Positions 1 to 10,935 are shown, counted from the stretch's first letter. The stretch is DNA of 64,000 nt from Mobiluncus massiliensis (GCF_949769255.1 NZ_OX458329.1:1984001-2048000); one strand, 5' to 3'. Notes: generated by a model from the letters alone, not told the origin. Translations and numbers: made by a program.

Positions 1-1
1 C

Positions 2-910
2 GAGGTCAAACACAACCAAAGCCGACGGCGCTTGAAGTCCGACCAGCTCCTGGCGAGCCTGAAAAACCGCCGCTGGTGGCAAGGATTATTGCTGATGGGA
101 ATGTCTTTGGGGTGCCAGATTACCGCCCTGTTCTTTGCCCCGGTCACGGTGGTGCAGCCCGTGGGACTGCTGGCTTTCCCCTGGTCCATGATTTTGCAGG
201 CGCGGGTCGCTCGCCAGCGGATTCGCAAGCGCGAGGGGGCTTTGGTGGCGATGACAGTGCTGGCCACCGGGGTTTTTACCTTCCTGGTGTCCTACTATTC
301 CGCACCGGATCAGCCCCTCACGGCCATCAAAGTCTTTATCGGCGCCATCACGATTTATTTCCTGGCCGGTACTTTCGGGGCGCTGGGCGCAAAAGGCCCG
401 CGCGTGTGGCGCTCTTTTTTTTGGGGCAGCGGTGGGGCTATGTTTTACGGTCTGGAAGCCTCGCTGGTGCGTACTCTCATCATTTTTGTGCGCCAGCATA
501 ACTGGGCGGACAACCCGATGTTTTGGATAGTGCTGGTGGTTTTGGTCATTGGTTCGATGACCGCCGGGTGGATGGTGCAACAGGGTTACGCCACCGGACA
601 AGCCGAGCTGGTCGTCGCCTCGATGACCATCACTTCTCCCATAATCGCGGTGTGTTTCGGCATCGCCGTGCTCGGTGAGGGCAAGAACTTCACCGCGGGA
701 GTCACGTTGGGGATTATCGCCTGCGGGTTGGTCGCCATCGCTGGGATTATCGGGCTGACCCATTTGAAAGCCCATCAGCCCATCGTTTTGGAACACACCG
801 CCGGAATCGCTATAGATTCGCGCTCGACTCACGAGGTACAAGCCGACCTGGCGAACGACCGTTCGGACGGGCCCGGCACGCCGGGGCCGGACACGCCCAC
901 CGCAAGTTAG
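2..910 (+). CDS. DMT/NIPA-like multi-pass membrane transporter, 5' end outside window
   Basis: The reading frame is open from the first bases of the window, so the N-terminus lies upstream. An in-frame TTG at 32 is probably internal. The visible ~300 residues contain about eight to nine hydrophobic segments (for example around GLLLMGMSLGCQITALFFAP and the IIACGLVAIAGIIGL stretch), then a hydrophilic Pro/Gly/Asp tail. The pattern resembles the actinobacterial DMT-superfamily proteins often named putative magnesium (NIPA-like) transporters. Substrate is unknown. Its stop overlaps the stop of the convergent glycosyltransferase by 4 bp, leaving no room for a terminator between them. Confidence 0.6.
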   Translation, partial: EVKHNQSRRRLKSDQLLASLKNRRWWQGLLLMGMSLGCQITALFFAPVTVVQPVGLLAFPWSMILQARVARQRIRKREGALVAMTVLATGVFTFLVSYYSAPDQPLTAIKVFIGAITIYFLAGTFGALGAKGPRVWRSFFWGSGGAMFYGLEASLVRTLIIFVRQHNWADNPMFWIVLVVLVIGSMTAGWMVQQGYATGQAELVVASMTITSPIIAVCFGIAVLGEGKNFTAGVTLGIIACGLVAIAGIIGLTHLKAHQPIVLEHTAGIAIDSRSTHEVQADLANDRSDGPGTPGPDTPTAS

Positions 911-1986
911 TTGAAACGATAGAGGTGCTGGGCTAGGCGGTAGGTCTTAACCGCGGCCCACTTCAGCGGCGGTTTTTTCACGCTCGAACCCAATACCAGC
1001 GGGTGACGCTTTAAATTGCGCGCCATGCGCGGGCTCTTGGCGTAAATGTGTTTCCACATCTCATCGCGCATTCGCAACGCTTCGTGATCGCCACGCAACA
1101 GCGAAAACGCGGACGACGCCGTGACAATCAGCGCCAGGAAGCCTTCCATATACTTTGCCAAGCGCGGGTTGGAAACGTCGTCGGGCAAGGTGTAGGCATC
1201 GACCAGCGCCCGGGTGACCCGCATCTGTTGATCGAGACGGCCCAGCATGACGGTCTCGTTGACGGACTGGTCATCACGCCCGATAAAGTAGTGATACAGG
1301 TCAACCGGTAAATAGTACAGTTTCTTAACATAAGGGAGGGGAACGTAGACAAAAATGTTGTCTACATAGAACGTGTGTTTGGGCATGACCATCCCGGATT
1401 CCCGCAGCACCTGGGTGCGGTAAACCGTGGAGTGCATCAGGATGTTTTGCCCCACCCCGAAGTTTCCGACCTGATTCCAGGTGATAACCCGGTTCAGCGG
1501 CAGAGCGCGGTTGTAGCGGATGACTTTGCGTGAACCCGTCAACACGTGCTCGTACACATAATTACAGACAACCAGGTCAACCCGCTCATTATGTGCCAGG
1601 AACGTTCTCAGCTTGGACATCAGCAGGTTTAACCCGACCCGGTCCAGCCAGTCATCCGAGTCAACCACCTTAAAGTAGTGGCCGCGAGCCGCCTGCAAAC
1701 CCGCCATCACCGCGCCGCCATGACCGGCATTCTCCTGGTGAATGACCCTGATTTTGTCAGGCATCGCCTGCGCCCACTTGTCGGCTTTCGCCCCGGTATT
1801 ATCCTTTGAGCCGTCATTAACAATGATGATTTCGGTGTCCTCACCCGCCCCAATCATCGAGGAAATACAGGCGTCCATGTAGTCCTCGGAGTTGTAGCAC
1901 GGAATGACAAAAGTCAGGGTTATCTCGCAATCCGCCGGGTTCTGAGAAGGGTTTGCGGTTTGCGCGGTGTGATTCGTTTCTGCCAT
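907..1986 (-). CDS. Family 2 glycosyltransferase
   Basis: A 359-residue GT-A fold glycosyltransferase that probably transfers a sugar from a nucleotide donor to a cell-envelope acceptor at the cytoplasmic face. The GT2 start motif TFVIPCYNSEDYM is near residue 25, IIIVNDGSKDNT near 55 and the metal/nucleotide-binding VVDSDDWLD near 105. No transmembrane helix is obvious. It is the last gene of the leftward gyrB-gyrA-DUF3566 direction, 59 bp downstream of the DUF3566 gene, and may be cotranscribed with it. Donor and acceptor cannot be told from sequence. Confidence 0.85.
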   Translation of the reverse strand: MAETNHTAQTANPSQNPADCEITLTFVIPCYNSEDYMDACISSMIGAGEDTEIIIVNDGSKDNTGAKADKWAQAMPDKIRVIHQENAGHGGAVMAGLQAARGHYFKVVDSDDWLDRVGLNLLMSKLRTFLAHNERVDLVVCNYVYEHVLTGSRKVIRYNRALPLNRVITWNQVGNFGVGQNILMHSTVYRTQVLRESGMVMPKHTFYVDNIFVYVPLPYVKKLYYLPVDLYHYFIGRDDQSVNETVMLGRLDQQMRVTRALVDAYTLPDDVSNPRLAKYMEGFLALIVTASSAFSLLRGDHEALRMRDEMWKHIYAKSPRMARNLKRHPLVLGSSVKKPPLKWAAVKTYRLAQHLYRFN

Positions 1987-2045
1987 CGGGTTCCTTCACT
2001 AGATTTCGTTGTTATTTCGTCAGTCCCCGTCAGTCGGGGAGGGGC

Positions 2046-2822
2046 TCAATCGTCCGTCATTACCACGTGTAGCCCACCCACCATGCGGGCAATCAAGTTG
2101 TAAATCACGGCAGCCAGCCAGCTCAGTACAGTCAAAATAATAATCTGGAGTACGCCAAAAATCGCGACCAGAGCAATTGTCCGACTAAACGTCAACGCGT
2201 CAACCAGGTTCACCAATGCAGTGGCGGACAGCGCCTGTAAAAACCCTTGCATGGAGGAAAATACGTGCAGCATGTCCAGCACGATCCACAACACGATAGA
2301 CGCAACCAGCATGACTATGGACAGCGCGACCGCGACCAGGAACCCAATCTTCATGGCCGAGAGCGGATTGATGCGGGACAAAGTCAGCTTCACGCGGCGA
2401 ACATCTGGCAAATCGGCGGCTTCTTCGCGTTCCTGCATTCGCTTCGCCGCCTCCATGCGCCGAGCCGCCCGGGCCGCTTCCCGCTCGGCTTTCTTGGCAG
2501 CCTTGGCGGCCGCGCGATCGTCGGCATAACTTTTCGCTGGGGTGGGAGCTGGGGCTTCAGGCTCCGGAGCCTCATCGGGTTGACTGTCAGTCGAGGGTGC
2601 ATCCGCTGGCGATTCCTGCGGGGTTTGACCTGTCAAGCCGGCCGTGTCTGCCGGCGGAGGCGGGGGAACCGGTTTTGTCGCCTGACTATCGGCATGCAAA
2701 GCACCTGAATAGGGGTCGGCGTGGCCCAGCTTGGCCCAGGATACGCTGGGATCTTCGCTATCCTCAGCCGTATCGGGATTGGGGGCGGGATTATTCCCGT
2801 CAGATGTTCCGTTTATCCGCAT
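2046..2822 (-). CDS. DUF3566 membrane protein downstream of gyrA
   Basis: A 258-residue protein. The first ~100 residues are acidic and Pro-rich, followed by an Ala/Lys/Arg/Glu helical stretch (about 105-135) that looks like a coiled coil. The C-terminal ~120 residues carry the DUF3566 core: VKLTLSRINPLSAMKIGFLV leading into one membrane helix, and a second helix near the end (LVAIFGVLQIIILTVLSWLAAVIYNLIARM). DUF3566 genes sit directly after gyrA in most actinobacteria, as here, which supports the call. The function is unknown. The position suggests a link to replication or envelope homeostasis, but that is only positional. Confidence 0.85.
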   Translation of the reverse strand: MRINGTSDGNNPAPNPDTAEDSEDPSVSWAKLGHADPYSGALHADSQATKPVPPPPPADTAGLTGQTPQESPADAPSTDSQPDEAPEPEAPAPTPAKSYADDRAAAKAAKKAEREAARAARRMEAAKRMQEREEAADLPDVRRVKLTLSRINPLSAMKIGFLVAVALSIVMLVASIVLWIVLDMLHVFSSMQGFLQALSATALVNLVDALTFSRTIALVAIFGVLQIIILTVLSWLAAVIYNLIARMVGGLHVVMTDD

Positions 2823-2966
2823 GTTCCATCCCCTTCAGATGTTTTCTCGATTTTAGAGCCTAGCCACCGGCGGCTCAATTCATGATTCTCGGTTCTCACT
2901 GTGACGATTTAGAGGACTTTTGCAATATATCGCACAAAGTGGGAAATCCCGCATCGCTCATTCTCG

Positions 2967-5510
2967 CTATTCCTCCAGCTGTGAATCATTGTCCACGTTG
3001 AGAGTGATAGCAATTACCCCGTCGCCCTCATCAGCCCGGGAGAAAATCACGCCCTGAGTGTTGCGCCCGGTCCGGCTGACTTCATCAACCCGGGAACGCA
3101 CGATTTTGCCTCCCGCCATGATAACCAGGACTTCTGAGTCTTCCTCAGTGACCAGCGCGCCGACCAGGTCGCCACGAGCCTCAACCAGGTTCGCGACCTT
3201 AATCCCCAGGCCGCCGCGGCCCTGCACCCGGTATTCCGACAGCGCCGTGCGTTTCGCAAATCCGCCCTCGGTCACCACGAACAGGTCTGCGTCCGGGCGC
3301 ACCACGTCCATCGTCAACAGTTCGTCTTTGGTCCTAAACCGCATCCCCGTCACGCCGGATGTGGCCCGACCCATCGGGCGCAGCTGCTCATCGCTGGCGG
3401 TAAACCGCAGGGATTGACCGTGGCGAGACACCAAAATCAGGTCATCGGTCGCGTCCGCCAGGCACGCGGAAACCAGCTGATCCGCCTCCCCGGCATCGTC
3501 CTCGCGCAGTTTAATCGCAATCAACCCGCCGGTACGGTTCGTGTCGTAATCGGTCAGTCGAGTCTTTTTCACGAACCCGAGCCGAGTCGCCAACACCAGG
3601 TAGGCTTTGTCCTCAAAGGAGGAAACCTGCAGGACCTGGGCGATGCGTTCCTCGGGCTGGAAAGCCAGCAGGTTCGCCACGTGCTGACCCTTCGAGTCGC
3701 GCCCACCTTCAGGAATCTCGTAGGCTTTCGCGCGATACACCCGCCCGAAGTTCGTAAAGAACAGCAGCCAGTCGTGCGAGGAGGTCGTAAAGAAATGCTC
3801 AACCTGGTCCTCTTCGCGCAGCGTCGCGCCTTTAATGCCTTTGCCGCCGCGATGCTGGGACCGGTAAGCGTCGACCCGCGTCCGTTTCGCGTAACCGCCA
3901 CGAGTGATGGTGACCACCACGTCTTCTTCGGGGATGAGGTCCTCCATCGACATTTCCCCATCAAAAGGCACGATGGTGGTCTTGCGTTCGTCGCCCCACT
4001 TTTCGGTAATTTCGCCCAGTTCCTCGGACACAATGGCGCGCTGGCGTTCGGGGCGAGCCAAAATGTCTTCATAGTCGGCGACTTTCGCCTCTAATTCGGC
4101 ATGTTCGTCCAAAATCTTTTGGCGCTCCAAGGCGGCCAACCGGCGCAGCTGCAAAGCCAGAATCGCGTCAGCCTGAACCTCGTCCACCTTGAGGAAATCC
4201 ATCAACCCGACCCGGGCGTCTTCTGCGGTCGGAGAACGGCGAATCAACGCGATAACTTCATCGAGCGCATCCAAAGCCGCCAGGTAGCCTTGCAAGATAT
4301 GCAGCCGTTCCTGGGCTTTTGCCAACCGGAAAGCGGTGCGGCGTTTGATGACATCGACCTGGTGGGCGGTCCAATAGTGGACAAAACCGTCAATAGACAG
4401 GGTCCGCGGCACCCCGTCAACCAGCGCCAACATATTGGCGGGGAAGGAATCCTGCAGCTGGGTGCGTTTGTACAGGTTATTCAGCACGACTTTCGGAACG
4501 GCGTCGCGTTTCAGCACCACCACAATCCGGGTTCCGGCCCGGTCCGATGTTTCGTCACGAATATCCGCAATGCCCTGCAGCTGGCCGTCTTTGACCAGCT
4601 GCGCAATCTTGACCTGCAGGTTATCGGGGTTGACCTGGTAGGGCAGTTCGGTCGCCACCAGGCAGGTGCGCCCGTTGAGTTCCTCTACGTTAACCACCGC
4701 GCGTTGGGTGATGGAACCGCGGCCGGTCCGGTAGGTTTCCTCAATCCCGCGCCGACCCAAGATCGTGGCGCCGGTGGGGAAATCCGGGCCTTTGATACGC
4801 TGCAGGCAGGCCTCGAGCAACTCTTCGCGGGTAGCCTCGGGGTTTTGTAGATACCATTGGGCCGCGTCGGCGACTTCCCGCAGGTTGTGGGGCGGAATCC
4901 GGGTCGCCATGCCCACCGCGATACCCTCCGACCCGTTAATCAGCAGGTTCGGGATTCGGCTGGGCAGCACGGTCGGTTCTTGGGAGCGCCCGTCATAGTT
5001 GTCCATGAAATCGACGGTATCCTCGTCAATGTCACGCACCATTTCCATGGCGAGGGCCGCCATCTTGCATTCCGTATACCGAGGCGCGGCCGGTCCGAGG
5101 TTACCGGGGGAACCAAAGTTGCCTTGACCAGCCACCAAGGGGTAACGCAGCGACCAGGGCTGCACCAACCGGGCTAGTGCGTCATAGACCGAAAAATCCC
5201 CGTGCGGGTGGAAGTGGCCCAAAACGTCGCCCACCACGCGCATACACTTGGAGTACCCGCCGTTCGGGCGGTATCCACCGTCATACATGGTGTAGATGAC
5301 GCGGCGGTGTACGGGTTTCAGCCCATCGCGCACATCGGGTAGGGCGCGGCCCACAATGACGCTCATGGCGTAGTCCATGTAGGACTTTTTCATCTCTTTT
5401 TCCAAATCCACCTGCATGACGCGGGGGGATTCCGCCTCGGTAATCACGGGGGCATCAGGATGAAGGATGTCCTCGACTTCGGAATCGTTGTTGTCTTGGT
5501 TATCAGCCAT
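2967..5510 (-). CDS. gyrA: DNA gyrase subunit A
   Basis: An 847-residue breakage-reunion subunit of gyrase, which forms A2B2 with GyrB to introduce negative supercoils. The active-site tyrosine is Tyr145 in PRYTECKMA. The GyrA box appears as [10 protein letters not shown] in the C-terminal beta-pinwheel, separating gyrase from topoisomerase IV. An SD-like sequence precedes ATG at 5510. It follows gyrB by 59 bp in the same direction. One residue stands out: in the quinolone-resistance region the motif reads [10 protein letters not shown], so the position equivalent to E. coli Ser83 is Phe106 (codon TTT, 5193-5195). Bulky residues here are classic fluoroquinolone-resistance changes (see findings). 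Confidence 0.98.
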   Translation of the reverse strand: MADNQDNNDSEVEDILHPDAPVITEAESPRVMQVDLEKEMKKSYMDYAMSVIVGRALPDVRDGLKPVHRRVIYTMYDGGYRPNGGYSKCMRVVGDVLGHFHPHGDFSVYDALARLVQPWSLRYPLVAGQGNFGSPGNLGPAAPRYTECKMAALAMEMVRDIDEDTVDFMDNYDGRSQEPTVLPSRIPNLLINGSEGIAVGMATRIPPHNLREVADAAQWYLQNPEATREELLEACLQRIKGPDFPTGATILGRRGIEETYRTGRGSITQRAVVNVEELNGRTCLVATELPYQVNPDNLQVKIAQLVKDGQLQGIADIRDETSDRAGTRIVVVLKRDAVPKVVLNNLYKRTQLQDSFPANMLALVDGVPRTLSIDGFVHYWTAHQVDVIKRRTAFRLAKAQERLHILQGYLAALDALDEVIALIRRSPTAEDARVGLMDFLKVDEVQADAILALQLRRLAALERQKILDEHAELEAKVADYEDILARPERQRAIVSEELGEITEKWGDERKTTIVPFDGEMSMEDLIPEEDVVVTITRGGYAKRTRVDAYRSQHRGGKGIKGATLREEDQVEHFFTTSSHDWLLFFTNFGRVYRAKAYEIPEGGRDSKGQHVANLLAFQPEERIAQVLQVSSFEDKAYLVLATRLGFVKKTRLTDYDTNRTGGLIAIKLREDDAGEADQLVSACLADATDDLILVSRHGQSLRFTASDEQLRPMGRATSGVTGMRFRTKDELLTMDVVRPDADLFVVTEGGFAKRTALSEYRVQGRGGLGIKVANLVEARGDLVGALVTEEDSEVLVIMAGGKIVRSRVDEVSRTGRNTQGVIFSRADEGDGVIAITLNVDNDSQLEE

Positions 5511-5569
5511 TTCCCTTGTCTTTCAATAGCTTGGTGAGAGTTTCACCGTGGCTTGTGGTTGTCGTTCGC

Positions 5570-7594
5570 TTAGATATCCAAGAACCGCACGTCTTGGGCG
5601 TTGCGTTGGATAAAGGCGCGCCGCGAACTCACGTCCTCGCCCATGAGCAGCGAAAATACTTCGTCAGCGGAGGCGGCCTCGTCCATCGTGACCTGTTTCA
5701 ACAGTCGCACGCTGGGATCCATCGTGGTTTCCCACAGTTCCTGGGCGCTCATCTCGCCCAAGCCTTTGTAGCGTTGAATCCCGCCCTCTTTGGGCATTCG
5801 CGCCCCGGAGTCCAGGCCCAAGCTGACGAGCTTGTCCTTTTCCTTGTCGGAATAGACGAACTGGTGAGGTTTGTTGGACCACTTCAGGCGGTAGAGCGGC
5901 GGGGTGGCCAGGAACACGTGACCGTTTTCGATGAGCGGACGCATATAGCGGAACAGTAGGGTCAGCAGCAGGGTGGTGATGTGTTGCCCGTCCACGTCAG
6001 CGTCCGCCATCAGCACAATTTTGTAGTAGCGCAGTTTCGACAGGTCGAAATCTTCGCCAATCCCGGTGCCAAAAGCGGTGATGAGGGACTGGATTTCTTT
6101 GTTGTCCAAAGCGCGGTCCAGGCGGGCTTTTTCTACGTTGAGGATTTTGCCGCGCAACGGCAGGATAGCTTGGTGAGCCGGGTCGCGCCCCGCCACCGCC
6201 GAACCACCTGCCGAATCGCCCTCGACCAGGAAAATTTCGCATTCGGAAGCGTCCCGGCTGGAGCAATCCCGCAGCTTACCCGGCATTGAGAAGGAATCCA
6301 GAGCGGTCTTGCGCCGGGTCGCGTCCCGGGCTTTCCGCGCCGCGTTACGGGCCTGCTGGGCGGACTGGGCTTTGGAAATTATCGCCTTACACTCCGCCGG
6401 ATGCGCATCGAACCAGTCCCCCAGCTGGGAATATACGGTTTGCTGTACGAAAGTGCGGGCCTCAGTGTTGCCGAGTTTTGTTTTCGTCTGGCCCTCAAAC
6501 TGGGGATTGCGGATTTTCACGGAAATCACGGCGGTTAAGCCCTCGCGGCAATCGTCGCCGGAGAGATTTTCGTCTTTGTCCTTAATGAAGCCTTTTTCCC
6601 GGCCCACCTTGTTCATCAGCGAAGTTAGCGCCGCGCGGAACCCTTCCTCGTGAGTGCCGCCTTCGGTGGTGTTGATGGTGTTGGCGTAGGTATAGATGGA
6701 TTCGGAGTAAGCGCTGGTCCACTGCAGGGCGATTTCCAGCGCCATCGCGTTATCGGTGTCCTCCACGCTGGCCTCAAAGTCGATGATTTCCTCGTGGATG
6801 ACCTCGGATTTTTTGGTGGTATTGATGAAATGCACGTAGTCGTGCAGACCGTTTTCGTAACAGTAAGACACCGAGCGGTGCCCGACCTTGGGAGAATCCG
6901 CCTCCCCGTCCTGATCCCCGGTCACGAAATCGCCTTCCGCAGTCACGTTGGGGCGTTCATCAGTGAGGGTGATGCGCAGTCCCTTGTTCAGGAAAGCCAT
7001 CTGTTGGAAACGTGTCCGCAGGGTTTCATAGTCAAACTCGACCGTTTCAAAAATGTCCGGGTCCGGGTAAAACACCTGAACGGTCCCGGTTTCATCGGTG
7101 GGTTCGCCGCGGCGCAACGGCTGGATGACTTTGCCCCCGTCACCGAACTCGATATGCCACTGGAAACCGTCACGCTTCACGGTGGTTAAAATCCTCGTGG
7201 ACAGGGCGTTTACCACCGAAATGCCGACCCCGTGCAAGCCGCCGGACACCGCGTAGGACGAGCCGCCGAACTTGCCTCCCGCGTGCAGAATCGTCATGAC
7301 TACTTCCACCGTGGGGCGGTGTTCACTGGGGTGTTCCGCCACCGGAATACCGCGGCCGTTATCAGCCACCCTCACCCCGCCGTCAGCTTGTAAAGTCACC
7401 TCAATATGGTCACAGTACCCAGCCAAAGACTCATCGACCGAGTTGTCTACCACCTCATAAACCAAGTGGTGTAAGCCCCGCTCTCCGGTGGATCCGATGT
7501 ACATACCGGGCCGGACTCGCACTGCTTCCAGGCCTTCGAGAACCTTAATGTCAGAAGCGTCGTAGTGCTCCTCGGGCGTTTCAAAATCGCTCAC
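5570..7594 (-). CDS. gyrB: DNA gyrase subunit B
   Basis: The ATPase subunit of gyrase, 674 residues from the start chosen here. The GHKL ATPase domain comes first (VVDNSVDES, the DNGRGIPV box and [15 protein letters not shown]), then the transducer, then a TOPRIM domain with EGDSAGGSA and DADVDGQHI, and the C-terminal GyrA-interacting tail ending VRFLDI. I chose GTG at 7594 because a strong AAAGGAG lies about 8 bases upstream. An in-frame GTG at 7627 would add 11 Lys-rich residues and has only a weak AGGA, so it remains an alternative. It is upstream of gyrA in one operon. Confidence 0.97.
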   Translation of the reverse strand: MSDFETPEEHYDASDIKVLEGLEAVRVRPGMYIGSTGERGLHHLVYEVVDNSVDESLAGYCDHIEVTLQADGGVRVADNGRGIPVAEHPSEHRPTVEVVMTILHAGGKFGGSSYAVSGGLHGVGISVVNALSTRILTTVKRDGFQWHIEFGDGGKVIQPLRRGEPTDETGTVQVFYPDPDIFETVEFDYETLRTRFQQMAFLNKGLRITLTDERPNVTAEGDFVTGDQDGEADSPKVGHRSVSYCYENGLHDYVHFINTTKKSEVIHEEIIDFEASVEDTDNAMALEIALQWTSAYSESIYTYANTINTTEGGTHEEGFRAALTSLMNKVGREKGFIKDKDENLSGDDCREGLTAVISVKIRNPQFEGQTKTKLGNTEARTFVQQTVYSQLGDWFDAHPAECKAIISKAQSAQQARNAARKARDATRRKTALDSFSMPGKLRDCSSRDASECEIFLVEGDSAGGSAVAGRDPAHQAILPLRGKILNVEKARLDRALDNKEIQSLITAFGTGIGEDFDLSKLRYYKIVLMADADVDGQHITTLLLTLLFRYMRPLIENGHVFLATPPLYRLKWSNKPHQFVYSDKEKDKLVSLGLDSGARMPKEGGIQRYKGLGEMSAQELWETTMDPSVRLLKQVTMDEAASADEVFSLLMGEDVSSRRAFIQRNAQDVRFLDI

Positions 7595-7793
7595 GTTTGT
7601 GTCTCCTTTTTTCGGCTTTTTCGCCACTATAATCCTATCTAATTTTTTGGCGATTGCCCTTTAGAGACGCGTAAAGAGGGATTTAACAGGTTTTATGTAA
7701 AATTATGGCAAACCGGGTTTGTGGGTTCTGCGGGCCGTAAATCCCGGCTTTAGAGTTCTGGCAAGTTTTGTCATCAGGCCGGTTGGCCCGGTT

Positions 7794-8462
7794 TTAACCG
7801 TAGGTGTCGCGCGGTCCGCGCCCCGGAACGCTGCGCGGTCCGTGATTCCAGGACGGCACTTGGGGGCCGCGGATAATGATTTGGTTCACCACTCCCGCCC
7901 CGAGTTGCCGGGTCAGTTGTTTGAGTAGTTCGGGAAGTAAAAATTTCAGCTGGGTGGCCCAAGCGGTGGAGTCGGTACGGACGATGAGTTTGCCTCCCTC
8001 GAAACTCTCTACTGTGGAATGGGCCGCGACCTGGGCGCCGACATAATCTTCCCAATGTTTTTTTACGTCCGCGATTTCTAGCGGGGTCTGCCACCCCAGA
8101 CGCCGAGCCAGATGCCCCAGCAGGAACCCGGCCTGTTGCGGGTCATTCCGGGAGGGACGTGACAGGTCGGTAAAACTGGCGGTGGCCGGTCCCGGAGCGG
8201 CCAGCTGCTCGATGCGCTCCGGGGTCGAATCGAGGCTTTTGGCCAGGTCAGAGTAATATTTTTTCGCGATTTCGCGGTCTAGCCATTCCCGTTCGCTCAA
8301 ACTGTCAGAGTCTGACTCAGTGGTGGAAAACCCGCGCACTTTCCCGGTGAGAGGATAAAAGCCCTGGCTGAACATGAGTTCCCGGTAGCGTTTTACGGCG
8401 CGGCGCGGCAGGGGGGAATGCATGGTGGGATACAGCCCGGAATAGTCGATGCCTTTAGCCAC
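7794..8462 (-). CDS. dciA: DciA/DUF721 family protein, replicative helicase operator
   Basis: A 222-residue protein with the DUF721 fold at the C-terminus (about 130-210: ADVKKHWEDYVGAQVAAHS ... STAWATQLKFL). DciA is the ancestral loader/operator of DnaB in bacteria that lack DnaC or DnaI, which includes actinobacteria. No dnaC-like gene is present here, while dnaB is at 36.2 kb. The recF-dciA-gyrB order is the standard actinobacterial one. GTG at 8462 is preceded by GGGAGGGGG at good spacing, while ATG at 8501 has no SD, so I prefer 8462. It lies 49 bp after recF. Confidence 0.85.
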   Translation of the reverse strand: MAKGIDYSGLYPTMHSPLPRRAVKRYRELMFSQGFYPLTGKVRGFSTTESDSDSLSEREWLDREIAKKYYSDLAKSLDSTPERIEQLAAPGPATASFTDLSRPSRNDPQQAGFLLGHLARRLGWQTPLEIADVKKHWEDYVGAQVAAHSTVESFEGGKLIVRTDSTAWATQLKFLLPELLKQLTRQLGAGVVNQIIIRGPQVPSWNHGPRSVPGRGPRDTYG

Positions 8463-8511
8463 GACTGACCCCCTCCCTGCTGACGGTGACTGCCCCGCCA
8501 TTATTCTGACA

Positions 8512-9753
8512 TTATTGCAAAAAATCCGGTGCCGCTCCCTGACCGAGGGTCTCTACGCTGCTTTCACGGGTTTCTGGGTCCAAAGTGACGCGGTAGAACG
8601 CGGCGTGCAGGGCATCGGGAATTTCGGTTCCGGTAGCGGAAGTAATAAACACCTGGTCGGCCTGATCAATAGCCCACAGGAGGGCGGCGCGGCGCTGTTC
8701 ATCGAGTTCGGCAAATACGTCATCTAACAGCAACACCGGGGCATCGGAAAAATTCTCGCGCAGCAAGGAAAACTCTGCCAGACGCAGACTCAAAGCATAG
8801 GACCAGGACTCGCCGTGCGAGGCAAATCCTTTGACCGGCAAGCCATGCAAGTGCAGCTCCAGTTCGTCACGATGCGGACCGACCAGGTTAACTCCACGCC
8901 GGGCCTCATCGGCGCGGCGCTGAATCAGGGCTTGGCGAAACGCGGCTGTCAATGAATCTGGGTCTGACCACAGGTTTTGCTGTTCATCTGGGGGCAGATC
9001 AAGGGTTTTCGTGACACTATCCGCATATGTTAGGCCCACCGGGGCGCTATGTCCGGCAATCCGGGCGTACACCTGGGGCAGATACTCGCCCAACTGGTTT
9101 ACCACCCGCGCCCGTTCGCTCATGATTTCCACCGCCGCCGGCACCAGGGCATCGTCCCAGATAGACAGCTGGATTTCATCTATCGGCGCGCGACGTTTCG
9201 CCAAGTCTTTTAAGTAAGCTCCGCGTTGACGGGCGACTTTCGTGTATTCGCTCAACGCCCCGGCCAAGGTCGGACGCAGCTGGATAGCGATGCGGTCTAA
9301 GAATGTGCGGCGCGTAGCGGGATCGCCTTGGACCAGTTGCAAATCTTCGGGGGCAAACAGCACGGTAGACAGGTGTCCCAGCAGGGCGCGCGGGCGCACA
9401 TTGTGCCGGTTTATCATGGCGCGATTAGCCCGGCCCGCCAACAGTTCCATCTCTAACAGTTCCCCGTTAGCCTCCGGGTCCGCAATGTCGCTACCAGGAT
9501 GAATCCGAGCCCGGATTACTCCCGCACGCGGGGGCGCACTGGGATCGGCCGTGTCCCCGGTTTCGCGAAAAATCAAACCCGCATCCGTGCCAATCCGGTG
9601 CGAAGCCAACACGGCCAGGTAGTTTATGGCCTCTAGCAGGTTCGTTTTGCCCTGCCCGTTGGCGCCGAAAAACACGTTGGTTCCCGCCGGAAAGTGCACA
9701 ATTACCTGACGGTAGGAACGAAACCAGTCCAGAGCCAGGTCGGAAACAAACAC
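8512..9753 (-). CDS. recF: DNA replication and repair protein RecF
   Basis: A 413-residue SMC-like ATPase that binds ssDNA-dsDNA junctions and assists RecA loading at gaps through RecFOR. Walker A is FGANGQGKTN near residue 33, the ABC-type signature region is GESWSYALSLRLAEF, and Walker B is PVLLLDDVFAELDEQRR. Start is GTG at 9753 with a purine-rich GGGGGG about 4-8 bases upstream. It follows dnaN by 39 bp and precedes dciA, so dnaN-recF-dciA form one transcript by spacing. Confidence 0.96.
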   Translation of the reverse strand: MFVSDLALDWFRSYRQVIVHFPAGTNVFFGANGQGKTNLLEAINYLAVLASHRIGTDAGLIFRETGDTADPSAPPRAGVIRARIHPGSDIADPEANGELLEMELLAGRANRAMINRHNVRPRALLGHLSTVLFAPEDLQLVQGDPATRRTFLDRIAIQLRPTLAGALSEYTKVARQRGAYLKDLAKRRAPIDEIQLSIWDDALVPAAVEIMSERARVVNQLGEYLPQVYARIAGHSAPVGLTYADSVTKTLDLPPDEQQNLWSDPDSLTAAFRQALIQRRADEARRGVNLVGPHRDELELHLHGLPVKGFASHGESWSYALSLRLAEFSLLRENFSDAPVLLLDDVFAELDEQRRAALLWAIDQADQVFITSATGTEIPDALHAAFYRVTLDPETRESSVETLGQGAAPDFLQ

Positions 9754-9792
9754 GCGCCCCCCTGAAACCTCACTTGACCGTGTCGAAAACTT

Positions 9793-10935
9793 CTAAATGC
9801 TGGTGCGGATGGGCATAATCAGGTAGCGGAACGTCAGGTTATCCTCGCCCGTTTCTTCCTTTTGACCAGTAATGACCACGGGTTTCGCCTCATCCTTGAA
9901 CGACAGGCGCGCATAGGGTTCATCGATGGCGCCCAGGCCTTCCAGCAACATTCGCGAGTTGAAAGACACCGCGATGTCCGGGCCGTTCAACAGGGCGGGA
10001 ATCGTGTCACTTGCGCTGTTCTCCCCGCCGTTACCCGCCAGGAACTCCAGCTGACCGGAGGTAAAGCGCAGGGAAATCTGTTGATTAGAAAGGTTCGAGG
10101 ACACAATCGCCACGCGCTTGGCCGTTTCGATGAACTGATTGACCTGGACCACGGCCGTAACATTAATCGGTTCAGGGAACAGACGGCGCACGTCAGGATA
10201 GTTTCCGTCGTTGATCTGGGATGTAAACACTCGCCCGTTCGCGGCCAAACCAATCAGGGAAGCGGGACTGTTGGCTGAACCCACCGCGATTTCGACATCG
10301 CCGGCGGTAGCAATGTTCTTTGCCGCATCGCTCAAGTTCTTGGCTTTCACCACCAGGTCTTGATTACCGCCCTGACCACCGGACCACGGCATTTCCTTTA
10401 ACGCCATCCGGTAACGGTCTGTCGCCAAGAGATAGAGCTTGTCCGGGCGTACCTCCAGAGAAATGCCCGTCAACAGCGGCAACGTTTCATCACGAGAGGC
10501 GGCAACCGCGACTTGTGAAATGGAATGAGCAAAAGCGGCGGCATCGACCTTCCCGACACTTTCGGGCAACTGCGGCAGCGGCGGATATTCCTCAGAATGC
10601 ATCATGATGAGGTTTTGTTTGAAAGAACCGCAGGTGATGTGCAGGTAGTTGTCCTCTGTGGCGAAGGTCACCAGGTCAGCTCGAGTCGGCAAGGCTCGTG
10701 CCGTTTCGCTGAGCAGTTTGCCGTCCACTACCGCCACGCCGGGCTCAGTGACATCTTCGGCTGCGACCGTCACGCGGGAAGAAACTTCGTAATCATAGGA
10801 GGAAAACTCGACCCCGTCCTCTCGCGCTTCGATGCGTACCCCGGAGAGCACCGCCACCGCCGGACGAGGTGAAATGGACCGGGAACTCCATGCCACAGCT
10901 TCTGCCAAAGTGTCGCGTCTCAACACGAGTTCCAT
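9793..10935 (-). CDS. dnaN: DNA polymerase III beta sliding clamp
   Basis: A 380-residue processivity clamp made of three repeated clamp domains, ending with LTFRYLIMPIRTS, where the MP(I/V)R motif is the conserved clamp C-terminus. ATG at 10935 has GGGAGGA upstream. Its promoter must lie in the ~790-bp dnaA-dnaN gap, which also holds the probable replication origin, so initiation and clamp supply are physically linked. Downstream are recF and dciA at short spacing. Confidence 0.97.
   Translation of the reverse strand: MELVLRRDTLAEAVAWSSRSISPRPAVAVLSGVRIEAREDGVEFSSYDYEVSSRVTVAAEDVTEPGVAVVDGKLLSETARALPTRADLVTFATEDNYLHITCGSFKQNLIMMHSEEYPPLPQLPESVGKVDAAAFAHSISQVAVAASRDETLPLLTGISLEVRPDKLYLLATDRYRMALKEMPWSGGQGGNQDLVVKAKNLSDAAKNIATAGDVEIAVGSANSPASLIGLAANGRVFTSQINDGNYPDVRRLFPEPINVTAVVQVNQFIETAKRVAIVSSNLSNQQISLRFTSGQLEFLAGNGGENSASDTIPALLNGPDIAVSFNSRMLLEGLGAIDEPYARLSFKDEAKPVVITGQKEETGEDNLTFRYLIMPIRTSI

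Noticed and set aside
86-841. Long open frame antisense to the DMT-type transporter gene
   Set aside because: Shadow of a high-GC coding region; low-complexity His/Gln/Arg-rich translation, no SD, and the sense protein shows clear membrane helices.
4101-4850. Long antisense frame within gyrA
   Set aside because: Codon-position artefact of gyrA; no start context or recognisable domain.
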